From NCBI GenBank assembly GCA_019358835.1, contig JAHHIH010000011.1:1-64000 (forward strand): a stretch of DNA of 64,000 bases. Direction: 5' to 3'. How positions within the stretch are numbered: the stretch's first letter is position 1; every line of letters starts with the position of its first letter. The notes under the pieces were generated by a model that saw nothing but the letters and a program-made list of their open reading frames with translations, was not told the DNA's origin and ran no database searches. Origin of the DNA: Tildeniella torsiva UHER 1998/13D (GTDB lineage Bacteria; Cyanobacteriota; Cyanobacteriia; Phormidesmidales; Phormidesmidaceae). This document shows, piece by piece, positions 1 to 9,492 of this stretch. A program made the position numbers and the translations under genes.

Positions 1-462
1 AACCTGCTCTCCCGAGAATCCTCGGCCAAGGTTGGCAAAAAGGCGAAACGCCTTAAAGCTGGCTGGGATAATACATATCTCACCAAAGTCCTAGCCGCAG
101 CAGGGTGAGTATGCGTTTGCCCTGGCCGTCTGCCCGTTAAAACCATTAGCAACGACATCGACTCCCTCAACGGCCTCGGCACCGTCGAAGGCTATCTCCC
201 CGTTCGCACCGATGCCTCGCCCGAAGCCCTCAAGGCTAATTTTGACGCCATGCTGGCCATGCAGCAAAAAGAAACCGAGCTGCAAGTGATGGTCAAAGCC
301 GCCGCCGATGCCGCTCGCCAGGCCGAATGGGAGTTTCACAACTCGATTTTGGGCATGAAAGAAGCCGTGCGGGCTCAGTTTGGCCCCGACAGCAACGCCG
401 CCCAGGCGATCGGCTACAAGAAAAAGTCAGAGCGCAAGCGCCCCCGCCGCCGCAGCGCCTAG
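1..462 (+). pseudogene. Broken hypothetical gene, C-terminal part
   Basis: One forward frame is open from position 1 to a TGA at 106-108 and open again from 109 to the TAG at 460-462. The first ATG after the TGA is at 250 and has no convincing ribosome site, while the codons before it (109-249) read like normal protein. Removing one G from the run at 103-105 would bypass the TGA, although a second shift would then be needed near 140 to return to frame. The C-terminal part is helical and charged and ends in a basic KKKSERKRPRRR tail. I do not recognise a function. I infer a frame-disrupted gene; a short real CDS at 250-462 is the alternative. The 5' end lies outside the window. Confidence 0.4.
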
Positions 463-510
463 CGAAGCGTCCGTGCCGCCGCCGCAAACGCCAACAAAAT
501 TCCCTCCTAC

Positions 511-541
511 AGACCTGTGGTTTAGACCACGGGTCTTTTTT
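511..541 (+). terminator. Rho-independent terminator
   Basis: The arms AGACCTGTGG (511-520) and CCACGGGTCT (527-536) pair over 10 bp with one G-U pair, around the loop TTTAGA. A run of T follows to 541. It lies about 50 bases after the broken gene and before the toxin-antitoxin pair. Confidence 0.7.
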
Positions 542-644
542 GATGAGTCGAGCATGCCGCTTAGCCACACCAGTTGGAAGTAGAACGGGCAAAAGAGAGA
601 AAGCTACTATATAAAACAGCCTCCCAGTTCTAAGGATGGTATGC

Positions 645-899
645 ATGGCTATTCAACGTCCAACCTACCGAGCCATCCTGCAAGGCTCAACGTTAATTTG
701 GCTAGATTCTCCCCCTGAGCTGCCCGCCGACACCGAGGTATATGTAACTCCCAGGTCAAGCTCTTCGGGGCAATCTAAGGGAGCAGCAATGGCTGCTGCC
801 CTCGAGAAGCTGGCTCAGATCAATGCCTTTCATGGCGTTGATCCGGTCAACTGGCAGCGGGAGATGCGCCAAGACAAGCCTCTACCTGGGCGAGACTGA
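645..899 (+). CDS. VapB-type antitoxin candidate
   Basis: This 84-residue protein is encoded directly upstream of a PIN-domain toxin; the A of its TGA stop is the A of the toxin ATG. ATG 645 is preferred over ATG 636 because AAGGA at 632-636 sits 8 bases upstream of it. The N-terminal half (residues 1-40) has a short beta-rich pattern as in small antitoxins, and the C-terminal half is helical with a basic end, suited to wrapping around a toxin. No strong DNA-binding motif is visible, so the role rests mostly on position and size. Autoregulation of the pair is expected from the family. Confidence 0.6.
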   Translation: MAIQRPTYRAILQGSTLIWLDSPPELPADTEVYVTPRSSSSGQSKGAAMAAALEKLAQINAFHGVDPVNWQREMRQDKPLPGRD

Positions 900-1270
900 T
901 GCTGCTCGATAGCAATATCATCATCTATGCCGTTCAACCTGGCCAGTCAGCACTACGTCAGTTTATTAGAGAAAACGAACCAGCTGTTTCTCTGGTTAGC
1001 TATGTCGAGACCCTCGGTTATCATCGTTTGAGTGCTGACGAAAAGCAGTTTCTTGAAGAGTTCTTTGCGGCATCCAGCATTCTGCCCATCACGGATGATA
1101 TCGCCGCACAGGCTGTGCGCTTGCGCCAGCAGCGCCGCATGTCCTTGGGGGATGCGCTGATTGCAGGCACCGCAATGCTATATGACCTGGTTCTCGTAAC
1201 CCACAATGTCAGCGACTTCGAGTGGATTCCAGACCTGACTATCCTTGACCCCATCGCCCCTCCTCTTTGA
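899..1270 (+). CDS. vapC: PIN-domain ribonuclease toxin, VapC family
   Basis: This 123-residue protein has the full PIN-domain acidic set: MLLDSNIIIY (Asp4), SYVET (Glu near residue 37), LGDALIAGTA (Asp near residue 82) and THNVSDFEWI (a late Asp). VapC toxins are Mg-dependent endoribonucleases that cut tRNA or rRNA when the partner antitoxin is lost. The ATG overlaps the upstream stop by one base, so the two genes are translationally coupled. Length is normal and the catalytic residues look intact, so the toxin is probably active. The RNA target cannot be read from the sequence. Confidence 0.85.
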   Translation: MLLDSNIIIYAVQPGQSALRQFIRENEPAVSLVSYVETLGYHRLSADEKQFLEEFFAASSILPITDDIAAQAVRLRQQRRMSLGDALIAGTAMLYDLVLVTHNVSDFEWIPDLTILDPIAPPL

Positions 1271-1478
1271 AAAGCTTGTCCCGAAGTCTCGGTTATCTTA
1301 CGTTGTGCCTCTAGGGCAATCGCTTTAGCTTGCCGAGAAATAGGCTTAGTTGACTTCGCAATCTGCAATCATCGGTCAAAATAGAAATTCAGGTAGGGTT
1401 GAATATTCACCCTAGAGGTCGAAAGTTCATCCTGCCCTGAAGGCCTGCTCTGGCGAAGATCATCTAGATAATCTAAAT

Positions 1479-1502
1479 GGTGCATCGCTTCGCGGATGCA
1501 CC
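1479..1502. repeat. REP-like hairpin
   Basis: GGTGCATC (1479-1486) pairs with GATGCACC (1495-1502) around an 8-base loop, followed by CTACGG. It lies in the 293-base gap between vapC and alaS. Small GC-rich hairpins of this kind are common in cyanobacterial intergenic DNA. The rest of the gap ends in a low-complexity run of CTCACCCACC-like words (1508-1555) and shows no gene. Confidence 0.5.
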
Positions 1503-1563
1503 CTACGGTTGACCACCCACTTACCCATCCACTCACCTACTCACCCACCCTTTCCCCCGTCCC

Positions 1564-4215
1564 ATGGCAAAGTCCCCCACCTCTTCTACTACGATGACCG
1601 GCGCAGAGATTCGCCAGACGTTTCTGGAGTTTTACGCGGCGCGGGGGCACGCCATTAAACCGAGCGCATCCCTGGTGCCCGAAGACCCCACGGTGCTGCT
1701 GACGATCGCGGGTATGCTGCCCTTCAAGCCCATCTTCCTCGGCCAGCGTCCGGCAGATGTCGATCGCGCTACCACGTCGCAAAAGTGCATTCGCACCAAC
1801 GACATTGAGAACGTGGGCCGCACGGCGCGCCACCACACGTTTTTTGAAATGCTGGGCAACTTTAGCTTTGGGGATTATTTTAAGGAGCAGGCGATCGCCT
1901 GGGCCTGGGAGCTTTCCACCGAAGTGTTCAAACTGCCCGCCGAGCGCCTGGTGGTGAGCGTCTTTCGCGAAGACGATGACGCCTTTGCCATCTGGCGCGA
2001 CCAGATCGGCATTCCCGCCCACCGCATTCAGCGCATGGATGAGGCCGATAACTTCTGGACCTCTGGCCCAACCGGCCCCTGCGGCCCCTGCTCTGAGATC
2101 TACTACGACTTCCACCCCGAGCTGGGCGACGACAAGATTGACCTCGAAGACGACTCACGCTTCATCGAGTTCTATAACCTGGTGTTTATGCAGTACAACC
2201 GGGATGCCGAGGGCAACCTGACGCCGCTGCAAAACCAAAACATCGACACCGGCCTGGGCCTAGAGCGCATGGCCCAGATTTTGCAACAGGTGCCCAACAA
2301 CTACGAAACCGACCTGATCTTGCCCATCATCGACGCGGCAGCGGGGCTGGCCGGGCTGGACTACGGGAAATCTGACGAGAAAACCAAGGTCTCCCTCAAG
2401 GTGATCGGCGACCACGTGCGCGCTGTCGTCCACATGATTGCCGACGGCATTACCGCCTCCAACGTGGGGCGAGGCTACATTCTGCGGCGGCTGATTCGTC
2501 GGGTGGTGCGCCACGGGCGGCTGATTGGCATTGAGGGCGCGTTTATTAGCAAAGTGGCTGAAAGTGCCATTCAGCTAGCGGAAGAACCATTCCCCAACAC
2601 CCGCCAGCGCGAAGTCCAGATCAAAGCCGAACTCGATCGCGAAGAATCCCGCTTTCTCGAAACCCTGGAGCGGGGCGAAAAGCTGCTAGATGAGTTGCTC
2701 AAGCGCGAGAGCGGCTCAAAGACCAAACAAATTGCGGGCACCGACGCCTTTGTGCTCTACGACACCTACGGCTTTCCGTTAGAGCTGACCCAGGAGATCG
2801 CCGAAGAGCAGGGACTAACCGTGGACGCTGCCGGGTTTGAAACGGCGATGGAAGAACAGCGCCAGCGCTCGAAGGATGCTCATGAAACCATTGACCTGAC
2901 GGTGCAGGGCAGCTTGGATTCGCTGGCTGAGCACATTCACTCGACGGAGTTTTTGGGCTACAAAGACATCACTAGCACTAGCAAGGTGGAAGCACTACTG
3001 GTGGGCGGCAAGTCGGTGGAGCGGATGGAGGCGGGGCAGGAAGGGCAGGTGGTGCTCAACCAGACGCCGTTCTACGCTGAGTCGGGCGGTCAGGTGGGCG
3101 ATCGCGGCTACCTATCCGGCGATGACCTGCTAATTCGCGTCCACGACGTTAAAAAGGACGGCGATTTCTTCGTCCACTTTGGCAAAGTCGAGCGGGGTTC
3201 CCTGTCCGTGGGCGACCAAGTCACGGCTCAGATCGATCGCGCCTGCCGTCGCCGTGCCCAGGCCAACCACACCGCCACCCACCTGCTGCAAGCGGCGCTG
3301 AAAAAGTTGGTAGATCCCGACATTTCCCAGGCCGGTTCCCTGGTGGCCTTCGATCGCCTGCGGTTTGACTTCAACTGCCCCCGTGCCCTCACCGCTGATG
3401 AGGTGCAGCAGGTCGAAGAACAGGTGAATAGCTGGATCGCCGAGGGGCACCAGGGGGAGATCACCGTAATGGCATTGGAGGAGGCCAAGGCTAAGGGTGC
3501 GATCGCCATGTTTGGCGAAAAGTACAGTGCCGAGGTGCGGGTGATCGACTTCCCCGGCGTGTCGATGGAGCTGTGCGGCGGCACCCACGTCAGCAACACT
3601 GCTGAGATTGGCCTGTTCAAAATTATCTCTGAGGCCGGGGTGGCCTCTGGCACTCGCCGCATTGAGGCCGTCGCTGGCCCCGCCGTGCTGGAGTACCTGA
3701 ACGTGCGTGATGCGGTGGTGCGCGATCTGAGCGATCGCTTTAAGGCTAAGCCTGAGGAGTTGAGCGATCGCGTCACCACCCTGCAAACCGACCTCAAGAC
3801 CGCGCAGAAAGAACTGGAGGCGCTGAAGTCTGAACTGGCAGTGCTCAAGTCCGATCAGCTGCTCGCCAGTGCTGAATCCGTCGGCTCCCTCAAAATCATC
3901 GTGGCCGAGCTGGAGGGCGTCAGCGCCGAAGCCCTCAAAACCGCTGCCGAGCGCCTGCTGCAAAAGCTGGGGGCCGGGGCTGTGGTTCTGGGATCTGTGC
4001 CTGAACCCGAAAAAGTCAGCCTAGTCGCCGCGTTCAGCCCCGAAGTGATTGAGCAAAAGCTGCAAGCGGGCAAGTTCATCGGCGGCATCGCCAAGCTCAC
4101 TGGCGGCGGCGGTGGCGGGCGGCCCAACCTGGCCCAGGCGGGCGGACGCGATGCCAGCAAACTCCCCGAGGCGTTAGCGAGTGCCAAGGCGCAGCTGTTA
4201 GAGACGTTGGTCTAG
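1564..4215 (+). CDS. alaS: Alanyl-tRNA synthetase
   Basis: This cytoplasmic enzyme charges tRNA-Ala with alanine and clears mischarged Ser and Gly. The 883-residue length is normal. The class II catalytic core covers about residues 10-250 ([30 protein letters not shown]). The editing domain carries the zinc ligands HTATH near residue 570 and CGGTH near 671-675. The glycine-rich C-Ala end carries [15 protein letters not shown]. The start may be ATG 1564 or ATG 1594 (MTGAEIRQ), where homologues usually begin; neither has a strong ribosome site. It is followed by ppk2 after 38 bases. Confidence 0.97.
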   Translation: MAKSPTSSTTMTGAEIRQTFLEFYAARGHAIKPSASLVPEDPTVLLTIAGMLPFKPIFLGQRPADVDRATTSQKCIRTNDIENVGRTARHHTFFEMLGNFSFGDYFKEQAIAWAWELSTEVFKLPAERLVVSVFREDDDAFAIWRDQIGIPAHRIQRMDEADNFWTSGPTGPCGPCSEIYYDFHPELGDDKIDLEDDSRFIEFYNLVFMQYNRDAEGNLTPLQNQNIDTGLGLERMAQILQQVPNNYETDLILPIIDAAAGLAGLDYGKSDEKTKVSLKVIGDHVRAVVHMIADGITASNVGRGYILRRLIRRVVRHGRLIGIEGAFISKVAESAIQLAEEPFPNTRQREVQIKAELDREESRFLETLERGEKLLDELLKRESGSKTKQIAGTDAFVLYDTYGFPLELTQEIAEEQGLTVDAAGFETAMEEQRQRSKDAHETIDLTVQGSLDSLAEHIHSTEFLGYKDITSTSKVEALLVGGKSVERMEAGQEGQVVLNQTPFYAESGGQVGDRGYLSGDDLLIRVHDVKKDGDFFVHFGKVERGSLSVGDQVTAQIDRACRRRAQANHTATHLLQAALKKLVDPDISQAGSLVAFDRLRFDFNCPRALTADEVQQVEEQVNSWIAEGHQGEITVMALEEAKAKGAIAMFGEKYSAEVRVIDFPGVSMELCGGTHVSNTAEIGLFKIISEAGVASGTRRIEAVAGPAVLEYLNVRDAVVRDLSDRFKAKPEELSDRVTTLQTDLKTAQKELEALKSELAVLKSDQLLASAESVGSLKIIVAELEGVSAEALKTAAERLLQKLGAGAVVLGSVPEPEKVSLVAAFSPEVIEQKLQAGKFIGGIAKLTGGGGGGRPNLAQAGGRDASKLPEALASAKAQLLETLV

Positions 4216-4253
4216 CGCTAAGCTCATAGCGGCAGTCTATTAGGGCAACACCC

Positions 4254-5198
4254 ATGGGCGATCGCAAAGCCGTAGCCGATCTCGAGATGACCGAAAGCTC
4301 TGTCTCCCCCAAAAAGACAAAGAAAGACAAGAAGAAGGCTAAGCACCAGCGTAAAAAAGATCGTGCGAAAGGCTTAGAGCCCCCTGTCTTTCACTACCTG
4401 TCTGAGTCGGAAGGCAGCTCGAAGCTAACGAGCAAATTCTATGAGAAAGAGCTGGCTCGCCTTCAGGTGGAGCTGGTGAAAATGCAGTACTGGGTTAAGC
4501 ACACGGGCACCCGCATTGTGGTGCTGTTTGAGGGGCGCGACGCGGCGGGCAAGGGCGGCACCATTAAACGTCTCACCGAGCCGCTGAATCCGCGCGGCTG
4601 CCGAGTGGTGGCCCTGGGGACGCCGAGCGATCGCGAAAAAACCGAGTGGTACTTTCAGCGCTACGTAGCCCACCTGCCCGCTGCGGGCGAAATTGTCTGC
4701 TTTGACCGCAGCTGGTACAACCGGGCGGGGGTAGAGCGGGTGATGGGCTTCTGCACCAACGATCAGTATGACGAATTTATGCACACCTGCCCCGAGTTTG
4801 AGCGCATGCTGGTGCGATCGGGCATCATTCTGCTGAAATACTGGTTTTCGGTGAGCGACGACGAGCAAGAGCGGCGGTTTCAGTCGCGCATTACTGACCC
4901 GGCCCGCCGCTGGAAGCTCAGCCCGATGGATCTGGAGTCACGCGATCGCTGGGTGGAGTATTCCCAGGCCAAAGACGCCATGTTTGCCCACACCAACATT
5001 CCCGAAGCCCCCTGGTTCACCGTCGAAGCCGACGACAAAAAGCGGGCGCGGCTCAACTGCATCAGCCACGTGCTCAGCAAAATTGACTATGTGGATATGA
5101 CCCCCGCCCCTCTGGAGTTGACCCCGCGCCGCAGCGCCCCGAAGGACTACGATCGCCCGCCTATCAACGAGCAGTTTTTTGTGCCCCAGCGCTACTGA
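4254..5198 (+). CDS. ppk2: Polyphosphate kinase 2 family protein
   Basis: This 314-residue PPK2-type kinase transfers phosphate between polyphosphate and nucleotides. Walker A is GRDAAGKGG (residues 94-102) and Walker B is CFDRSWYNR (149-157), followed by the lid region with VERVMGFC. A basic Lys-rich stretch at residues 19-37 comes before the catalytic domain and could bind polyphosphate. Class I PPK2 enzymes favour ATP or GTP formation; the single domain fits class I, but substrate preference is not certain. The stop is followed by a 44-base perfect palindrome and a convergent gene. Confidence 0.92.
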   Translation: MGDRKAVADLEMTESSVSPKKTKKDKKKAKHQRKKDRAKGLEPPVFHYLSESEGSSKLTSKFYEKELARLQVELVKMQYWVKHTGTRIVVLFEGRDAAGKGGTIKRLTEPLNPRGCRVVALGTPSDREKTEWYFQRYVAHLPAAGEIVCFDRSWYNRAGVERVMGFCTNDQYDEFMHTCPEFERMLVRSGIILLKYWFSVSDDEQERRFQSRITDPARRWKLSPMDLESRDRWVEYSQAKDAMFAHTNIPEAPWFTVEADDKKRARLNCISHVLSKIDYVDMTPAPLELTPRRSAPKDYDRPPINEQFFVPQRY

Positions 5199-5252
5199 GC
5201 GGTGGAGCTTTCTCCCTGAGGAAGACGCTGCGTGGACAAGTTTGATTCTGGG

Positions 5253-5296
5253 GCTTCGACTGCGCTCAGCAACCGGTTGCTGAGCGCAGTCGAAGC
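5253..5296. repeat. 44-base perfect palindrome between convergent genes
   Basis: Two 22-base arms (5253-5274 and 5275-5296) are exact reverse complements with no spacer; the arms begin GCTTCGACTGCGCTCAGC. The element lies between the 3' ends of ppk2 (+) and the TPR gene (-). It has no T tract, so it is more like a REP element than a classic terminator, though it may stop or protect transcripts from both sides. Confidence 0.75.
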
Positions 5297-5300
5297 TAGT

Positions 5301-6185
5301 CTACAGTTCAGCGATCAAGGCTTTAATGTCGGGCACTTCAAAGAACGCACTGGTAGAGGCCAGCAGGCGATCGCCCCAGAGGTTGGTTTTCAAAAATTCA
5401 ACGTCAGCGTAGCGGCTGTCCTGCTCTAGGGCTTCGGTACCCAGGCGCAGGGCCTCTTGGCAGGCGGCACTGCTGGCTCTGACTACGGCTACGGCACAGT
5501 TCTCTTGGGCATTCAGGGCGGCGGCGATCGCCAGTTTGGGCTCGGGCTCATTGCCCGCCAGCTCCAGGCTAGAGCGCCAGTATTCCACGGCCCGCTGCGC
5601 TTCGCCCTGTTCGTAGAGCACCAGGCCAATGTTGTTCACCGAGGGCCAAAACTCGGGTTCTGCCGCCACCGACTGCTCAAACCGGGCGATCGCCTGGGGA
5701 TATTGGCCCAGCTTAAAGTAGGTGTTGCCCAGGTCGAACAGAGCGCTGGGGTTGTTGGGCTCAATTTGTAGCCCTTGCTCCAGGTAGCTGGCCGCTTGCT
5801 GAGGGTTCTCTTGCTGGAGGTAGGCTGAGCCCAGGGCAAAGAGCACCCTCGCATTGTCGGGCAAGAGAGTACGAGCCTGTTCTAGCAGCGGTAGTGCCTT
5901 ATCGACCTCGCTGTTTTGCAGATAAAGCCCGCCCAGCAGGGCCAGCACCTGGCCATCGTTGGGGGCTAGCTGCGCCGCTAGCTGCGCCAGGGCTAAGGCA
6001 CGGCCAAACTGCTGAAACTCTGCCAGCTGCTGGGCCTCGTTGGCGAGAAACTGCCCCTGCTCAGTCATCAAGTCGTAGTCGAGGGGCAGCACGTAGGGGG
6101 TCAAAGCCTGGGAGTGGGCCGGCAGAGTGGCACCAAGCAATCCACAGAGGGTGAGCAGGGGCAGGAGAGAGAGGCGTTTTAGCAC
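5301..6185 (-). CDS. Secreted TPR-repeat protein
   Basis: This 294-residue protein has an N-terminal signal peptide (a hydrophobic stretch at residues 5-22 and a likely cut after AHS near 26). At least four tetratricopeptide repeats follow between about residues 50 and 200, with the helical pattern GxLYLQNxxxxKALPLLEQA and GNTYFKLGQYPQAIARFEQS. TPRs form protein-binding scaffolds; the export signal places it in the periplasm or thylakoid lumen. The start codon is GTG at 6185. No partner is identifiable from the neighbours, although such proteins are common in cyanobacteria. Confidence 0.85.
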   Translation of the reverse strand: MLKRLSLLPLLTLCGLLGATLPAHSQALTPYVLPLDYDLMTEQGQFLANEAQQLAEFQQFGRALALAQLAAQLAPNDGQVLALLGGLYLQNSEVDKALPLLEQARTLLPDNARVLFALGSAYLQQENPQQAASYLEQGLQIEPNNPSALFDLGNTYFKLGQYPQAIARFEQSVAAEPEFWPSVNNIGLVLYEQGEAQRAVEYWRSSLELAGNEPEPKLAIAAALNAQENCAVAVVRASSAACQEALRLGTEALEQDSRYADVEFLKTNLWGDRLLASTSAFFEVPDIKALIAEL

Positions 6186-6233
6186 GGCAAACTTCGCAGG
6201 TTGGATAGCAGAACTATATAGAGTGTACGTTGG

Positions 6234-7214
6234 TTACGGGCCAGCGTTGGGGGCACCCGACCACTTCTGAGCGGCCTGGGCATTGCGCCGCCACATGGCC
6301 GGTTTAATGCGCCGCAAGGCCGAAGCCCGAAATCGGCTGTCCCAATCCGCTTCTGATAGGTTAGCTAAATCGTCTAGGTTTGGGGCCAGGTTCTCAGGGC
6401 GGGGCTGAAAGTCATCCACGGTGGTGGGCTGGGCAAAGCGCTGGTTCCAGGGGCAGACATCCTGGCAGATGTCGCAGCCTGCCACCCAGTTTTGCAGGTG
6501 GGGGGCGATCGCCTCCGGCAGCGCTTCATCCCGGTTTTCGATGGTGTGGTAGGCGATGCAGCGGTTGGCATCCACCACGTAGGGCTGGGTGATTGCTCCG
6601 GTGGGACAGGCCTCTAGGCAGCGGGTGCAGGTGCCGCAGTGGGCGGTGTGGGGTGCGTCTGGGGCCAGCGACAGGGTAGTCACCACCTCTCCCAAAAACA
6701 CCCAGGAGCCGTACTGTCGGGTGATCAGGTTGCCGTTCTTAGCTATCCACCCCAGGCCCGCCTGCTGCGCCCAGGCCTTATCTTGCACTGGACCGGTGTC
6801 GGCGTAGTAGCGCGCTTGAACCGTTCCATCTCCAGCCGTCGTCAGCCAGTCGGATAGAGACTTAAGGCGCTTGTGCAGCACGCGGTGGTAGTCGCGCCCC
6901 CAGGCGTAGCGCGAGATTTTGCCGTGGCTCGGGTCGGGGGAATGGCGGTGGGGGGTGTAGTAGTTGAGGGCCACGCAGATCAGCGATCGCGCCCCTGGCA
7001 GCCCCTGGCGAATATCTTGCCGTCTGGGGTTTGCCATCCAGTCCATGTCGGCCTGGTGGCCCTGGTTGAGCCAGGTTTGCAGGTGCCCCACAGCGGCAGT
7101 TTCAGCCGCGCTCGGCTCAGGCTCCACCGCAGCAATGCCCACCAAGTGGAACCCCAGGGCTAGCGCCTGGTCAATCACCGCCTGGCGATCGGGCAAACCA
7201 GCCACTTCAGCCAT
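6234..7214 (-). CDS. queG: Epoxyqueuosine reductase
   Basis: This enzyme carries out the last step of queuosine synthesis in tRNA, reducing epoxyqueuosine with cobalamin and two 4Fe-4S clusters. The 326 residues include the conserved YADTGPV segment with Asp139. One cluster uses Cys193/196/199/203 ([12 protein letters not shown]). The second uses Cys219 with Cys247/250/254 ([11 protein letters not shown]). The length matches the short form without the C-terminal HEAT domain found in some bacteria. The start is ATG 7214. It lies 48 bases upstream of the TPR gene on the same strand and may be co-transcribed with it. Confidence 0.95.
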   Translation of the reverse strand: MAEVAGLPDRQAVIDQALALGFHLVGIAAVEPEPSAAETAAVGHLQTWLNQGHQADMDWMANPRRQDIRQGLPGARSLICVALNYYTPHRHSPDPSHGKISRYAWGRDYHRVLHKRLKSLSDWLTTAGDGTVQARYYADTGPVQDKAWAQQAGLGWIAKNGNLITRQYGSWVFLGEVVTTLSLAPDAPHTAHCGTCTRCLEACPTGAITQPYVVDANRCIAYHTIENRDEALPEAIAPHLQNWVAGCDICQDVCPWNQRFAQPTTVDDFQPRPENLAPNLDDLANLSEADWDSRFRASALRRIKPAMWRRNAQAAQKWSGAPNAGP

Positions 7215-7473
7215 TTAAAGGTTCATCCTCAAAATCCTAGATCCCTTCTAATATTAGCTACCGCCTGGTTCTACCAAAACGACCTGAGGCGCAGCCCCAG
7301 AGTAGCCCGCGCAGGGCACCTAGGTTGCGAATCACGAATGCCCCTTGACAAGGTTAGGAACAGAGCATAGTTTGTACCATGCTGTAGTTAGCGTTGGCAT
7401 CGGGTGCTAACCCCCATATCTGCTATTGTCGGTTCCATCACCGTTGGCCCCACTCACCCAGGTAAGGGCGCTT

Positions 7474-8376
7474 ATGTTTAAGTTTCTCACCAAGTTCGAC
7501 TATCTGCTGCGCGAAACCTTTCTAGGGCTGCGGCGCGGCGGCTGGATGAACTGGGCGGCCATCAGCACCATCACCGTGCTGCTGTTTTTATTTGGCATTA
7601 GCCTGCAATCGACCTGGCAGCTAGAGCGGCTGCTCAATCAGTTTGGTAGCCAGCTTGAGGTGTCGGCCTACCTAGAAAGTGGCTTTCAAGCCAGCGATCT
7701 AAAGCCGGTAGTTGAGGGCTTCCCCAATGTAGTGGCGGTTACCCCAGTGACCAAGGAAGCGGCCTGGGAATCTCTGGTGGTCGATTTGGGCCTGTCTGAC
7801 ATTGCCGGGGCCACCGACCAGCTCAAGGGCAACCCCCTGGTTGATGAACTTAAGGTCAAAGCGAAAGATTCTGAATCGGTACCGGCGATCGCCAGTCAGC
7901 TCCAAAGCCTTGAAGGCGTTGACGAGGTGCGCTACGTCGATGAAGCTGTCACCCGCCTGGCCCAGCTCAACGACGGGCTCAAGTGGACGAGCCTGTTTGT
8001 TATTACCATTCTCACCCTCACTGCCACCGCCGTCATCACCACCACCATTCGCCTGATTGTGCTGGCCCGCAAGCGCGAGATCGAGGTCATGCAGCTGGTT
8101 GGGGCCACCCGCATTTGGATCTACCTGCCCTTCATTTTGCAGGGGGCTGCCTTTGGCCTGGCTGGGGCCACCGTGGCCTGGGGGCTGTTGTTTGCCATTC
8201 AGCGCTTTTTAAACGAGTTGGCCACCCAGCAGGCCGACTTTATTCAGTTTGTGGTGCAGGGGCTGAGACTGACCCCTCAGCAGCTCATTCTGCTGCCTGC
8301 GGCCCTGCTGGGGCTGGGTACCCTGGTGGGGTTAATCGGCAGCTTGCTGGCGGTCCGCAAATTTTCGCTGCGATAG
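7474..8376 (+). CDS. ftsX: Cell-division protein FtsX
   Basis: This permease-like membrane protein pairs with the FtsE ATPase to activate peptidoglycan hydrolases at division. It has one N-terminal membrane segment (WAAISTITVLLFLFGISL), an extracytoplasmic domain of about 110 residues with the conserved VSAYLE and ending near DEVRYV, and three C-terminal membrane segments. The cytoplasmic loop carries KREIEVMQLVGAT, typical of FtsX. ATG 7474 (MFKFLTKFDYLL) is preferred over the in-frame TTG at 7426 because homologues begin with this basic helix. ftsE is not adjacent in this window. Confidence 0.93.
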   Translation: MFKFLTKFDYLLRETFLGLRRGGWMNWAAISTITVLLFLFGISLQSTWQLERLLNQFGSQLEVSAYLESGFQASDLKPVVEGFPNVVAVTPVTKEAAWESLVVDLGLSDIAGATDQLKGNPLVDELKVKAKDSESVPAIASQLQSLEGVDEVRYVDEAVTRLAQLNDGLKWTSLFVITILTLTATAVITTTIRLIVLARKREIEVMQLVGATRIWIYLPFILQGAAFGLAGATVAWGLLFAIQRFLNELATQQADFIQFVVQGLRLTPQQLILLPAALLGLGTLVGLIGSLLAVRKFSLR

Positions 8377-8489
8377 CTATTCCCCATACCCTTCGAGATA
8401 CCCTTAAATAAAGTGTTAGAGTCACTCCATTTTGGCCATAATAGCTACGGAGCAATGGGCGGTCTGCACACCGTCAGCGAGGCATCGGT

Positions 8490-8852
8490 ATGAGTACAGT
8501 GCTAATTGTTGATGACAGCTCAACCCTGCGAGAAATGATTGCCGGGCTGCTGATCAAGGCGGGCCTAACCGTAGTGGAAGCCAAGGACGGCGTGGAGGCG
8601 CAGGAAATGATCCAGGCCACCCCTCCCGATCTAGTGGTGCTCGACATTGTCATGCCCAACATGAATGGCTACGAGCTATGTCGGTGGATCAAAAACACCG
8701 CCACCACCCAAAATATTCCCGTCATTATTTGCTCTAGCAAGGCCGAAGAATTTGACCGCTACTGGGGCATGAAGCAGGGGGCCGACGCCTACATCACCAA
8801 GCCCTTTCGCCCCGCCGATATGATCAGCACCGTCAAGCAGCTGCTGCGGTAG
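8490..8852 (+). CDS. Single-domain response regulator, CheY/PilH type
   Basis: This 120-residue protein is a receiver domain only: acidic pocket Asp8/Asp9, phospho-acceptor Asp52 (LDIVMPNMNG) and the conserved Lys104 (YITKPF). There is no output domain, so it works by protein contact, as CheY or PilH does. Cyanobacteria use many such regulators in type IV pilus motility and taxis. It stands alone, 113 bases after ftsX and convergent with the DUF1003 gene; no histidine kinase is beside it. The exact pathway cannot be told. Confidence 0.88.
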   Translation: MSTVLIVDDSSTLREMIAGLLIKAGLTVVEAKDGVEAQEMIQATPPDLVVLDIVMPNMNGYELCRWIKNTATTQNIPVIICSSKAEEFDRYWGMKQGADAYITKPFRPADMISTVKQLLR

Positions 8853-8859
8853 CTCTCGG

Positions 8860-9492
8860 TTAGACATCCTCTACAGATTCTTTAGATTCTTTTTCTACCG
8901 ATACTTCTTCTTCCAAGTTTTCTTTTAGCGCCTCCAGCACCGCCAGGGGATCGGTGGAGATCTGCATGAGGGCGGCCTCGTGGTCGTAGCGCTGCACGAT
9001 ATCGGGCAGGTCTTCCCGCAGCTCTTCTATCAGCGCAATGATTTTGGCAATTTTCTTCTCGGACAGCAGGTTGAGCTGAAGCATCAGCTGGGTGCGCTGT
9101 TCGGCAAAGCTTTCCTGGCGGTTTTGGCGAATCAGCACCCCGGTCGAGATCAGCAGTGACGCTGCATCTAGCCCCTGATCCGCCCAGCTGTAGGTGGGTA
9201 GTGTGAAGGGCAGCAGACTGGTGTGGTTGAGCGCGTCGCCACCCAGCCACAGGCCTAAACTCAGCAGCAGCAGGTACAAAAAAGTGGGTCGACTAAACCA
9301 CGAAGCCACCACCTCCAAAATTTGCTCGGTGGCTGAGGCCTTCTCGGCCTCCTGGCGGTGAAGGGTAATAATTGCCTCAATGTTTTCGGCAATGGGGTCA
9401 GGCAGCGGAGCCGTCAAAATACGCTGCTTGGGGCGACGGCTAAACCAGGTCTTTGACGATGGAGGGGCAGTCGACTCGGTGGAATTAGCCAT
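8860..9492 (-). CDS. DUF1003 membrane protein
   Basis: This roughly 210-residue protein has two membrane segments around residues 80-130 (PTFLYLLLLSLGLWLGG and a following helix containing DAASLLISTGVLI). A cytoplasmic coiled stretch rich in Glu and Arg follows (QNRQESFAEQRTQLMLQLNLL). This layout is that of DUF1003, whose function is unknown. The C-terminus is very acidic. ATG 9492 (MANSTEST) is preferred to the in-frame TTG at 9519. It is convergent with the response regulator, 7 bases apart. Confidence 0.8.
   Translation of the reverse strand: MANSTESTAPPSSKTWFSRRPKQRILTAPLPDPIAENIEAIITLHRQEAEKASATEQILEVVASWFSRPTFLYLLLLSLGLWLGGDALNHTSLLPFTLPTYSWADQGLDAASLLISTGVLIRQNRQESFAEQRTQLMLQLNLLSEKKIAKIIALIEELREDLPDIVQRYDHEAALMQISTDPLAVLEALKENLEEEVSVEKESKESVEDV

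Noticed and set aside
1508-1555. Functional tandem repeat before alaS
   Set aside because: Low-complexity CTCACCCACC words, similar to a Pro/His/Ser-coding linker stretch near 60105-60150; probably simple-sequence drift.
3130-3963. 277-residue reverse ORF inside alaS
   Set aside because: It lies wholly antisense to the well-supported alaS gene; GC-rich genes commonly leave long open antisense frames. Its composition is not protein-like.
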